A DNA stretch of 64,000 nt from the NCBI RefSeq assembly GCF_000737325.1, contig NZ_CP011125.1, positions 7,750,001 to 7,814,000 on the forward strand, given 5' to 3'. A program made the translations under genes and the position numbers. The notes beneath the pieces are model-generated. The model worked only from the letters and a program-made list of their open reading frames with translations. It was not told the DNA's origin and searched no databases. Positions 10,201-16,468 of the stretch are shown here, one piece after another. The stretch comes from Sandaracinus amylolyticus. Lineage in GTDB: Bacteria > Myxococcota_A > Polyangia > Polyangiales > Sandaracinaceae. Every line of letters starts with the position of its first letter. Within the stretch, counting starts at the first letter, position 1.

Positions 10201-10286
10201 AGGGCGAAGAGGTCGAGCTCGATCCTGACTCGCGCCGTCAGCTGTGCGAGCTCGGGTATCTGACCGGCGAAGCCTGCGAGCAGTGA
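7275..10286 (+). CDS. Fusion of flippase-like membrane domain and alkaline-phosphatase/sulfatase-superfamily domain
   Basis: A 1,003-residue two-part protein. Residues 15-330 form a lysylphosphatidylglycerol-synthase-TM-like domain (GFTGFGGWRIYDVAKHTGKV and later TPNGIGVRELTALALYE). Residues 360-540 add more membrane helices. From about residue 562 a sulfatase/phosphatase fold follows (NVLVVVVDTLRADHLPSYGY, then ITADHGEEFGDHGGFWHG with metal ligands). The nucleophile position reads SWTRPSFASIMTG: Thr609 stands where sulfatases carry the Cys that becomes formylglycine. It is therefore more likely a phosphate- or phosphoglycerol-transferring enzyme, like LtaS, than a sulfatase. The ATG at 7275 is preferred to an upstream TTG at 7236. 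It is divergent from the GT39 gene across 143 bp. The coupled function (flip a lipid, then modify its head group outside) is inference. Confidence 0.82.
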   Translation: MTEPTTAATTTSPTPRKPGASRWIVMGVKVVLAIAMLAYIVRTVGGQRGAEGIGEVMARLRWEWIAVALGVHVVGTSANVVRWRALLKGQGIRPNLSFLIGSLLIARFFGAVAPGGFTGFGGWRIYDVAKHTGKVARAVATIAVETLVGMLAFGSVVMLGSAFGARFLGSSGVLLVNAAFGSIIALGVLFLARPFLFATLASLLPAKIRVRVQTLIDSLQAYRGKSSILVTAVLCAIVTHTTHFLIYVCTAQAVGATQVGVGEVFFGSALQILATMVPITPNGIGVRELTALALYESVGVSTAVAVLIPVLGFAVEMSVSMTGAFFFLARRSGYAPTIEVDDPDREKVAAAAIPEVPEHAWPQIGRGVTIGLGAGLLAGSIVGIGEGLVVVASGRTGWWVIAYGAIAYSMFCALGGAMMGAFLAWTGRLLKREAVAEPAAYARSAAMMVAVIALGLGAFRIRRDVFEEQLRWVSAQGLAVLLGCVLAAVVLYLALAATIRFVVARKPGAVMLRAWGSPAVVSALVIVLGITTVLAGGQPAEAANGRTRPPAHLPPEHQGAGNVLVVVVDTLRADHLPSYGYESGRTPNLDAFAQDAIRFDQAFANASWTRPSFASIMTGRYPSSHGVMAKSDALPEDLVTMAEAYASSGWHTTGFVTNYNVGPYFHFDQGFDEYHYLEPEFVLWADDSAAKLLLVQFLRQRIEGVRDAFFGVQPGTAYRDAETVNSHLFHWLDRAPREPWMMFVGYMDPHDPYFEHPYTGSGYGRAAHQAPSLEEADHLRRLYDGEITYWDEHFGRLVEDLRRRGLYDDMTIVITADHGEEFGDHGGFWHGTTLYDEQIRVPLFVKLPRGRRAGTVVRHWVQSVDIMPTLLAEAGIERPDGVQGGSLFEGTSRVYAEESHEGNVLESVRELRGTDELKLITANAGNPRGLPVRELFRTDLDPRETRDVSPDDASGLEHTERALQAARVQAAQGAVQGEEVELDPDSRRQLCELGYLTGEACEQ

Positions 10287-10311
10287 GCGCGCGGGCACGT
10301 CGGATCGACGA

Positions 10312-10343
10312 TCACGACCACGACCACGCTCACGACCACGTCG
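10312..10343. repeat. Short low-complexity run of acgaccac units
   Basis: Four imperfect copies of a six- to eight-base unit rich in ACGACCAC lie between the convergent ends of the fusion gene (stop 10286) and a small lipoprotein gene (stop 10417). The 130-bp intergenic stretch holds no gene that I can see. It could arise by slippage; no function is proposed. Confidence 0.4.
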
Positions 10344-10416
10344 ACGTCCGCGATCGCCGAGACCGCGGGCCGGCGTGTTCGTGGACGTGAAGCGTGGACG
10401 GTCTTTCCGACCACGA

Positions 10417-10935
10417 TCAGAGCGGGCTGCACTCGGGCGCGGCGAGCGGCTCGCAGCTCGGCGGCGCGAACACCCAGAGATCGGCGAAGCGCGACGGCAG
10501 CTCGGGATCGCCGAGCTGCGCGCACTCGAGCCCGCCCGCGCGCTGACCTTCGGCGGTGTCGACGCGGCACGTCTCGACGTCGCCTACCGTGATCGGACAC
10601 CCGTCGGGCGCTGCCGCGCCGCCGCCGTCGCAGTCGAGGTGCTCGTAGAGATCCGGATCGGCGAGGCACGCGCGCACCACTGCCTCGCACTCCTCGATCG
10701 TGTGGGGATCGCCGAGCCCGATCGCGATCGCGACGCAGCGCTGACGATGCCACGTCGGGTCGTTCCACATCATCTCGAGGTACGCGTCGTGCGCCTCGCA
10801 CAGCGCGACCGACTCCTCGCGCGAGAGCGACGCGAGCGTGCGCGATGGATCGAGGTCGCTGTCGATGCCGTCGTGCGGCGCACACGCGCCGAGCCACAGC
10901 GCGGCTGGCAGCAGGGCTCTCGTCGCGCGTCGCAT
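10417..10935 (-). CDS. Small Cys-rich lipoprotein of unknown function
   Basis: A 172-residue predicted lipoprotein. The signal peptide MRRATRALLPAALWLGACAP ends in a lipobox (LGAC), so it should be lipidated and anchored in the envelope. The mature part has about eight Cys, for example in EECEAVVRACLADPDLYEHL and CPITVGDVETCRVD, which suggests disulfide bonds. I do not recognise a family. The ATG at 10935 is the only start that gives the signal peptide; TACCGT ends 11 bases before it. It is divergent from the DUF3616 gene (67 bp apart) and convergent with the fusion gene. Confidence 0.72.
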   Translation of the reverse strand: MRRATRALLPAALWLGACAPHDGIDSDLDPSRTLASLSREESVALCEAHDAYLEMMWNDPTWHRQRCVAIAIGLGDPHTIEECEAVVRACLADPDLYEHLDCDGGGAAAPDGCPITVGDVETCRVDTAEGQRAGGLECAQLGDPELPSRFADLWVFAPPSCEPLAAPECSPL

Positions 10936-11001
10936 CGCGATCGGGAACGGTAGCAGAAGGAGCAAGCCCCTCGCGAACCGCGCGCCTATGTGCCGTCCAC
11001 G

Positions 11002-12054
11002 ATGGGCGCACGGACGGGATGTCTCCTCGGTCGGATCCGGCTCGGTTTCGGCGGTGATGCGGGCATCGCCGTCCCCGAGAACCTCTCGGCCGTCACGCGG
11101 CAGGGCGACGGAACGCTCTGGCTCGCGGCCGACGAGCTCGCCGCGCTCGACGTGCTCCGGCCCGAGGGCCCGCGCGCGCACGCCTATCACGGTCATCGCC
11201 GCATCCCGATCGCGAGCGCGCTCGGGCTCGAGGAGGACTGCGAGATCGACATCGAGGGCCTCGACCTCGAGGGCGGCGCGCTCTGGGTCGTCGGCTCGCA
11301 CAGCGCGAAGCGCAAGAAGCCGAAGCGGAAGGGCAAGCAGGACCTCGCGCGGCTCGCGGAGATCGAGACCGACCTCTCGCGCTTCGTGCTCACGCGCATC
11401 CCGCTCGAGAACGGATCGCTCCAGCTCGATCGACGCGCGCATCTGTCCGCGCACGACGAGGGCGCCGCGTCGCTGATCGATCTGCTCGAAGGCGACGAGC
11501 ACCTCGACCCGTTCCTGCCGCGCGAAGGGCGCGTGCCGATCCCCGGCAAGGACAACGGCTTCGACGTCGAAGGGCTCGCGGTGCACGACGACTGCGTGCT
11601 GATCGGTCTGCGCGGTCCCGTGCTGCGCGGCTGGGCGTTCGTGGTCGAGCTCGCGGTCGAGCCGCAAGAAGGCGGCGCGCTCTCGCCTCGGCGCCGGCGC
11701 AAGCGCGTGTATCGCAAGCACGCGCTCGACCTCGACGGGCTCGGCGTGCGCGAGCTGATGATCCACGGCGACGACGTGCTCGTCGTCGCGGGGCCCACGA
11801 TGACGCTCGACGGCGCGCATCGCGTGTTCCGATGGCGCCGCGACACGGGCAGGGACGACACGCTGGTGCAGCAAGGCGACGCGCTCGAGCCGCTCTTCGA
11901 CCTCCCGATGCAGGTCGGGCGTGATCGCGCCGAAGGCGCGTGCACGTTCGATTGGTTCGACGAGGGCGACTCGATGCTCGTCGTCTACGACGCGCCGAGC
12001 GAGATGCGCCGCGTCGGCGAGGACAGCGTCCTCGCCGACGTGTTCGCGCTGTGA
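11002..12054 (+). CDS. DUF3616 domain protein
   Basis: A protein of about 350 residues that matches my memory of the DUF3616 family: ENLSAVTRQGDGTLWLAADE near the start, then DIEGLDLEGGALWVVGSHS and FDVEGLAVHDDCVLIGLRG. These repeated DxEGL-G-LWVxG blocks suggest a beta-propeller. No signal peptide or membrane helix is visible. A basic patch (AKRKKPKRKGK) follows the first GSH. No biochemical role is known to me. The ATG at 11002 is preferred to the GTG at 10990 because TATGTG ends 9 bases before it, as in other probable leaderless genes of this window. It is divergent from the small lipoprotein gene. Confidence 0.7.
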   Translation: MGARTGCLLGRIRLGFGGDAGIAVPENLSAVTRQGDGTLWLAADELAALDVLRPEGPRAHAYHGHRRIPIASALGLEEDCEIDIEGLDLEGGALWVVGSHSAKRKKPKRKGKQDLARLAEIETDLSRFVLTRIPLENGSLQLDRRAHLSAHDEGAASLIDLLEGDEHLDPFLPREGRVPIPGKDNGFDVEGLAVHDDCVLIGLRGPVLRGWAFVVELAVEPQEGGALSPRRRRKRVYRKHALDLDGLGVRELMIHGDDVLVVAGPTMTLDGAHRVFRWRRDTGRDDTLVQQGDALEPLFDLPMQVGRDRAEGACTFDWFDEGDSMLVVYDAPSEMRRVGEDSVLADVFAL

Positions 12055-12072
12055 TCGAGCGCTCCGCTCACA

Positions 12073-12333
12073 TCACGGATTGTCGTCGATGATGCCCTCG
12101 TCGCCGAACGTGTCGTCCGGCACGACGCCCTCTTCGTCGTCGATCAGGCCCTCTTCGTCGTCGAAGGTCTGATCGTCGACCAGGCCCTCGTCGTCGTCCG
12201 TGCGGACATCGGGCTTCTCGTCGCCGCTCGTCGTCGTCGTCTCGGGCGTGTCACTGCCGGGGTCGCACGCGCTCACTCCCGCGGCGAGCGCGAGCGCGAC
12301 GATCGTGGCGAGAATGCTGTGCTTCTTGTCCAT
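12073..12333 (-). CDS. Short acidic repeat lipoprotein
   Basis: An 86-residue lipoprotein. A 20-residue signal peptide with lipobox (GVSAC) precedes a mature chain that is almost entirely Asp, Glu, Gly, Ile and Val. It reads as imperfect repeats of the form D-D-E-G-(L/I/V)-(V/I)-D-D (DEGLVDDQTFDDEEGLIDD and related units). The regular spacing of acidic side chains resembles calcium-binding or disordered surface peptides. The ATG at 12333 has a good ribosome site (GGAGGA, 8 bases upstream). It lies 18 bp past the convergent DUF3616 stop and downstream of mvaS on the same strand, with its own start signals. Function unknown. Confidence 0.75.
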   Translation of the reverse strand: MDKKHSILATIVALALAAGVSACDPGSDTPETTTTSGDEKPDVRTDDDEGLVDDQTFDDEEGLIDDEEGVVPDDTFGDEGIIDDNP

Positions 12334-12392
12334 CGGTTCGGTCCTCCGTGTGCCGACCGTGGACTGCACGCGCGGTGCCGAGGAGTCGGCGC

Positions 12393-13598
12393 TCAGCCGT
12401 GATAGAGGCGTCGCTCCGCCTCCACGCCCGTGAACGCCACGCGGCGCGCCGCCACGCTCGCGACCGGCGGCTCGGACGGCGGGCGGCGATCGATCTCCGC
12501 GTCGGCCGCGCGAATCGCCTCGTACTCGGGGATCGTCAGCGCGCGTCGCGACGCGAGCGGCGCACCGAGCGCGAGCTTCTCGACGATCGCTGCCGCGCCC
12601 TGCTGCACGCGCCCCGCGAACATCTCCGCGCAGCACCCCGAGCCGTAGCTGAACAGCCCGATGCGCTCTCCCTCGAGCACGCGCGCCTCGGCCTCGAGCA
12701 TCGACGCGAGCGCGAGGTACAGCGAGCCGGTGTAGACGTTGCCGATCTCCGCCGAGAAGTGCAGCGAGCTCCCGACGTCGTCCGCGAAGCGCGCGTCGGC
12801 TTCGTCCTCGGTGTGGCCGCGGTGCGCGAGCAGCGCGCGGTGCGCCTTCCTCGCCATCTTGCCGTAGGGCACGTGATAGCAGCGGCGCACCACCGCGTCG
12901 GGATCGATGCCCGCCTCGCGCGCCGCCTCGACGTACGCCTCGTACGCGCCGATCAGCGCGTCGAGGTAGCACTGCACCGAGTGCTTCCCGTCGACGACCG
13001 CGTCCTTCGAGTAGAGCGGGCGCCAGAAGTCGTCCACGTCGCGCGCGAACGAGCCGGTGACGCCGGGCTCGAGCGCGACGAGCCTCGGATTCGTCGAGAT
13101 GATCATCGCGACCGCGCCCGCGCCCTGCGTGGGCTCGCCCGCGCTCTTCACGCCGTAGCGCGCGATGTCGCTGCACACGACGAGCGCCTTGCGACCGCGC
13201 GCGCTGCCCGATGCGATCCAGTCGACGGCGGTCATCAGGCCCGCGGTGCCGCCGAAGCACGCGTGCTTCGCCTCGTACACGCGGCAGCGATCGGGCAGCC
13301 CCGCGAGGCGATGGAGGTACGCCGCGATCGGCTTGCTGTGATCGACCGCGGTCTCGGTGCCGACGATGCAGAGACCGATCGTGCTCGGATCGATCTCGCC
13401 GAGATCGAGCACACGACGCACCGCATCGGCGGCGAGCGCGACCGGATCTTCGTGCGGCGCGGCGACGGCCATGCGCACCACGCCGAGGCCGTCGACGTAC
13501 TTCGCGGGCGGCACGCCGCGCGCCTCGGCGAGATCCCGCAGCTCGAGGTAGCCCTCGGGCACCGCGATCGCCATCGCGTCGATTCCGATCGATTGCAT
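12393..13598 (-). CDS. mvaS: Hydroxymethylglutaryl-CoA synthase
   Basis: Condenses acetyl-CoA with acetoacetyl-CoA to HMG-CoA, the committed carbon step of the mevalonate route to isoprenoids, in the cytoplasm. At 401 residues it matches bacterial MvaS in length. The catalytic Cys114 lies in EAKHACFGGTAG, the general-acid Glu in GTETAVDHSK (Glu82) and the catalytic His in CYHVPYGKMARKA. SYGSGCCAEMF near the C-terminus is also typical. The ATG at 13598 has GGAGG 5 bases upstream. A TAGAGT box lies about 30 bp upstream, and two CGGTGAACGGT repeats lie further up. An HMGS-like enzyme for polyketide beta-branching is possible but the neighbours do not support it. Confidence 0.9.
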   Translation of the reverse strand: MQSIGIDAMAIAVPEGYLELRDLAEARGVPPAKYVDGLGVVRMAVAAPHEDPVALAADAVRRVLDLGEIDPSTIGLCIVGTETAVDHSKPIAAYLHRLAGLPDRCRVYEAKHACFGGTAGLMTAVDWIASGSARGRKALVVCSDIARYGVKSAGEPTQGAGAVAMIISTNPRLVALEPGVTGSFARDVDDFWRPLYSKDAVVDGKHSVQCYLDALIGAYEAYVEAAREAGIDPDAVVRRCYHVPYGKMARKAHRALLAHRGHTEDEADARFADDVGSSLHFSAEIGNVYTGSLYLALASMLEAEARVLEGERIGLFSYGSGCCAEMFAGRVQQGAAAIVEKLALGAPLASRRALTIPEYEAIRAADAEIDRRPPSEPPVASVAARRVAFTGVEAERRLYHG

Positions 13599-13644
13599 CA
13601 GTCGTCCCTCCGTCCGCTTCGGCCGGGGACTCTAGAGGTGCGAT

Positions 13645-13676
13645 CGGTGAACGGTCCGACGATTCCGGTGAACGGT
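13645..13676. promoter_or_regulatory. Two CGGTGAACGGT direct repeats upstream of mvaS
   Basis: The 11-base word CGGTGAACGGT occurs at 13645-13655 and again at 13666-13676, exactly 21 bp apart, or two helical turns. The copies sit 47-78 bp upstream of the mvaS start and just above its likely -10 box. This looks like a tandem site for a regulator that binds one face of the DNA. No other gene starts nearby; plsC ends at 13873. Confidence 0.5.
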
Positions 13677-13814
13677 GTCAGGGCGCGGGTGAGCCGTCGA
13701 AGAGCTCGCGGCGAGCTGCAAGTCGATGCGCGTGAGACCAATCACGACCGCATTTCGCAAGGAAAAGCGGACGTTTTGGTCACACTCCGTGGCTGTCGAA
13801 ACATCGGCTCGCCC

Positions 13815-13860
13815 GCCGGCCCCTACCGCGCGCTCCCGTCCGGGATCGGCGGAACGAGCA
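13815..13860. repeat. Degenerate copy of the GC-rich dispersed repeat
   Basis: The segment from GCTCGCC through GCGCGCTCCCGTCCGGG to ACGAGCACTC matches parts of the 84-bp tandem unit at 49472-49805, with a deletion in the middle. It lies in the 274-bp gap between mvaS (start 13598) and plsC (stop 13873), directly downstream of plsC. The rest of the gap holds only the mvaS control region. Confidence 0.5.
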
Positions 13861-13872
13861 CTCTGGTGGGCC

Positions 13873-14709
13873 TCACGCCGCGGCGCGGTCGGCGCGCGGC
13901 TGGGGCGGTGGCGCCGAGGGTCGCACCGCGTGCTCGACGCGCTCCGCGAGCATGCGCTGGAAGCGCGCCTGGAACTTCGACTGCAGCTCCGCGTTGAGCG
14001 CCTTCGCGTGCTCGACCGGCACGTCGCGCGTGTCGATCACCTCGAGCGGCTCGATCGAGTACGTCGCGGTGTCCTTCGGCACGTGCCAGAACGGGACGCC
14101 CTTCATGAGGAAAGGACGATCGATCGCGACGAACATCGCGACGATCGGCACCTTCGCGCGCACCGCCGCCTCGACGGCGCCGCGACGGAAGCGATGCATG
14201 CGGTTCTTGAGCGAGCGCGTGCCCTCGGGGAACACGAGCAGCGGATGACCCGTCGAGAGGTGCTCGACCATCGTGCCGAGCATGTCCTCGCTCTCTTCCT
14301 CGCCGCTGCCGGGGCCCGGAAGATACGCGGTCTGCTTGAGCAGCGGGCCGAGCACGAGCGAGCGATACCAGCTGCCCTTCACCACGCAGGTGAGGCCCTC
14401 GAACGATCCGAGCAGCAGGATCACGTCGATCAGCGACGGGTGGTTCGTGATCATCACGTAGGGCGCGCCCGGCGCGACGCCGGGCAGCTCGGGCATCGCG
14501 GGCGGCGCGACGAGCCCCGAGACCCGCATCCACCACGTGAACACGCGGTGCAGCCTGCCGATCACGCGCGTGCAGCGACGCCGGTGATCCTCGCGATCCT
14601 TCGCGACGAGGCGAAGCAGCGGGAGCACGACGATGCCGATCAGCGGGCTCCCCACGAAGAAGAGGAAGAAGGCCCAGGCCGTCAGGATGATGCGCAGCCA
14701 GCGAGGCAT
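13873..14709 (-). CDS. PlsC-type 1-acylglycerol-3-phosphate acyltransferase
   Basis: A membrane-bound acyltransferase of 278 residues. The HX4D motif is NHPSLID (His90, Asp95), and the second block is FPEGTRS; both are standard for PlsC-type lysophosphatidic acid acyltransferases. An N-terminal hydrophobic stretch (residues 5-33) anchors it to the inner membrane. It transfers an acyl chain from CoA or ACP to a lysophospholipid or another hydroxyl acceptor. The start ATG overlaps the halogenase-like gene's stop by one base (TGATG), so the two are translationally coupled. That pairing suggests an acceptor other than ordinary phospholipid, for example an aromatic or lipid metabolite, but a housekeeping role cannot be excluded. 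Confidence 0.87.
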   Translation of the reverse strand: MPRWLRIILTAWAFFLFFVGSPLIGIVVLPLLRLVAKDREDHRRRCTRVIGRLHRVFTWWMRVSGLVAPPAMPELPGVAPGAPYVMITNHPSLIDVILLLGSFEGLTCVVKGSWYRSLVLGPLLKQTAYLPGPGSGEEESEDMLGTMVEHLSTGHPLLVFPEGTRSLKNRMHRFRRGAVEAAVRAKVPIVAMFVAIDRPFLMKGVPFWHVPKDTATYSIEPLEVIDTRDVPVEHAKALNAELQSKFQARFQRMLAERVEHAVRPSAPPPQPRADRAAA

Positions 14710-16343
14710 CAGGTCGTCGTCGCGACGGGCTTCATCGTGCGGAGGTCGGTGTCACCCATGAAGTCCTCGAGCGGCACCGGGCCCCTCGGGAGCTCCGGCT
14801 GTACGTAGGGCATCGCCTCGGGCATCGGGACCTCGACGCGCTCGTCGGCGAGGATCTTCAACATCGCCTCGCGCGTCTTGTTGAAGATCATCTCGGTGCG
14901 GTCGTTGATCTCGCGGCGCGTGCGGCCCTTGCCGAGCCCGTCGAACACGCCGAACGCCTCGACGCCGTTGAGCACGTCGTGGCCGAGGTTCTTGCGCCAG
15001 TAGCGGCCGTCCTTCTTGAAGTCGTCGGCCGCGCTCTGGAAGAAGCGATTGAAGTTGCGCATCGCCGACAGGACGTAGTCCTTGCGGCGCAGCTGCGTGC
15101 GCACCCAGCGCAGGTCCAGGTGGTGGTCCTGCATGTACGCGTCGACCCAGAGGTTGTAGTACGACGCGCAGTCGAAGTAGCACTTCTCCTTGAAGAGCTC
15201 GTAGCTGCCGAAGGTCTTGTAGAGACCCGAGTAGAGCAGCAGCGTGTTCTCGAACCGGAACTGGACCATCTCGTCGTAGAGCGCGCTGCGCTCACGGATG
15301 TCCTCGCCGTTCAGCTCGCGGACCACGAGGTCGCTGAGCATGTCGTTCTCGATCGCGATGAAGTCCGAGCCCGGCGAGTAGAACGGATCGGTGAACGCCG
15401 CGCTCTCGCCGCTGAAGCCCCAGCGCTCCTCGCCCGCGAAGACCTTCTTGCTGCGATAGCTGAGCTGCGCGTAGCTGCCGACATCGACGAGCTCCGCCTT
15501 CTCGAGCATCGAGGCCGGCGCTCCATGCGCGCGCAGACACGAGAGGAAGCCCTCCTTCGTGCGCCAGCGCGGATCGAACTTCTCCGCGTCGATGACGATC
15601 CCGAGCGAGATCAGATCGCACGAGAGCGGGATGAACCAGATCCAGTAGCCGTCGTAACAGAAGTGGTTCGTCGAGAGCGTGCGCGGCGTGTAGCGCGCCT
15701 TCGCGCGCCACTCCTCGACCGGCCACTGATCCATGTCGGTCACGTTCGCGCCGCGCGCCCAGACCGCCGCGATGTGGTGCTCCGGCGTGCGCATGCGATA
15801 GCCGCGCTGGCGCGCGATCGGCGACGCACGTCCGGTGCAGTCGAGCACCCAGCGCGCGCGGATCGTCTCCTTCTCGCCGCCGCGGTGCTCGACGACGACG
15901 CGATGCTCGCGCTCTCGGTCGAGGTGGACCTCGCGCACCGTCGCGCCGAGGTGCACGGGCGTGCCCTCGGCGATGTTCATGTCGATCAGGTCCTGCTCGA
16001 GGCGCGCGCGATCGAGCTGGAACGAGGGCAGCGGCGGCAGGTGATAGACGCCGATCTCGCTCATGCGATCGAGCGGGGCGTTCTTGTCCTGGTTGTCGAA
16101 GAAGAAGCGGAGGCTGTTCTTCGGCAGCTGGTTCATGAAGAGATAGCGATTGAGCTTCTGGCGGCGGATCAGGTAGTTCGCCGCGATCTCGACGGTGCTC
16201 TCGCCGACCTTGAAGCCGCGCTCGACGTCGCGCTCGAAGATCTCCATCGCGAGCTCGGGCTTCGCCATGCGCAGCTGGCGGCCGAGGAGCGTGCCCGCGA
16301 GGCCGCCCCCGAGGATCACCACGTCGAGCTTTCTCTCCTTCAC
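14709..16343 (-). CDS. FAD-dependent halogenase-like monooxygenase
   Basis: A 544-residue flavoprotein of the FAD-dependent halogenase/monooxygenase superfamily. The dinucleotide-binding motif GGGLAG starts about residue 11. KVGESTVEIAANYL resembles the region of the catalytic Lys in flavin halogenases. GYWIWFIPLS contains the W-x-W-x-I-P signature, which is diagnostic for halogenases as against simple monooxygenases. GFSGESAAFTDPFYSPGSDF closes the FAD site. The GTG at 16343 is used because AGGAG lies 10 bases upstream and the glycine motif follows at once; the upstream extension is not conserved-looking. The next gene, a PlsC-type acyltransferase, overlaps by one base. A substrate attached to a lipid or ACP is plausible. 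Chlorination activity is inferred, not shown. Confidence 0.8.
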   Translation of the reverse strand: MKERKLDVVILGGGLAGTLLGRQLRMAKPELAMEIFERDVERGFKVGESTVEIAANYLIRRQKLNRYLFMNQLPKNSLRFFFDNQDKNAPLDRMSEIGVYHLPPLPSFQLDRARLEQDLIDMNIAEGTPVHLGATVREVHLDREREHRVVVEHRGGEKETIRARWVLDCTGRASPIARQRGYRMRTPEHHIAAVWARGANVTDMDQWPVEEWRAKARYTPRTLSTNHFCYDGYWIWFIPLSCDLISLGIVIDAEKFDPRWRTKEGFLSCLRAHGAPASMLEKAELVDVGSYAQLSYRSKKVFAGEERWGFSGESAAFTDPFYSPGSDFIAIENDMLSDLVVRELNGEDIRERSALYDEMVQFRFENTLLLYSGLYKTFGSYELFKEKCYFDCASYYNLWVDAYMQDHHLDLRWVRTQLRRKDYVLSAMRNFNRFFQSAADDFKKDGRYWRKNLGHDVLNGVEAFGVFDGLGKGRTRREINDRTEMIFNKTREAMLKILADERVEVPMPEAMPYVQPELPRGPVPLEDFMGDTDLRTMKPVATTT

Positions 16344-16468
16344 CGTCTCGATTCTCCTGTCGGGCCGAGGTACGCACGCAAACGCGCGAAACAGCCCCGA
16401 AAACGCCGAATGATCCGTCGGCGTCACACCACCGTCAACCGGAAGCAGGGACGGGTACCATGTACGCG

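Noticed and set aside
7275-10286. Annotating the fusion protein as a sulfatase
   Set aside because: The Cys or Ser needed for formylglycine is replaced by Thr609, so sulfate-ester hydrolysis is unlikely.
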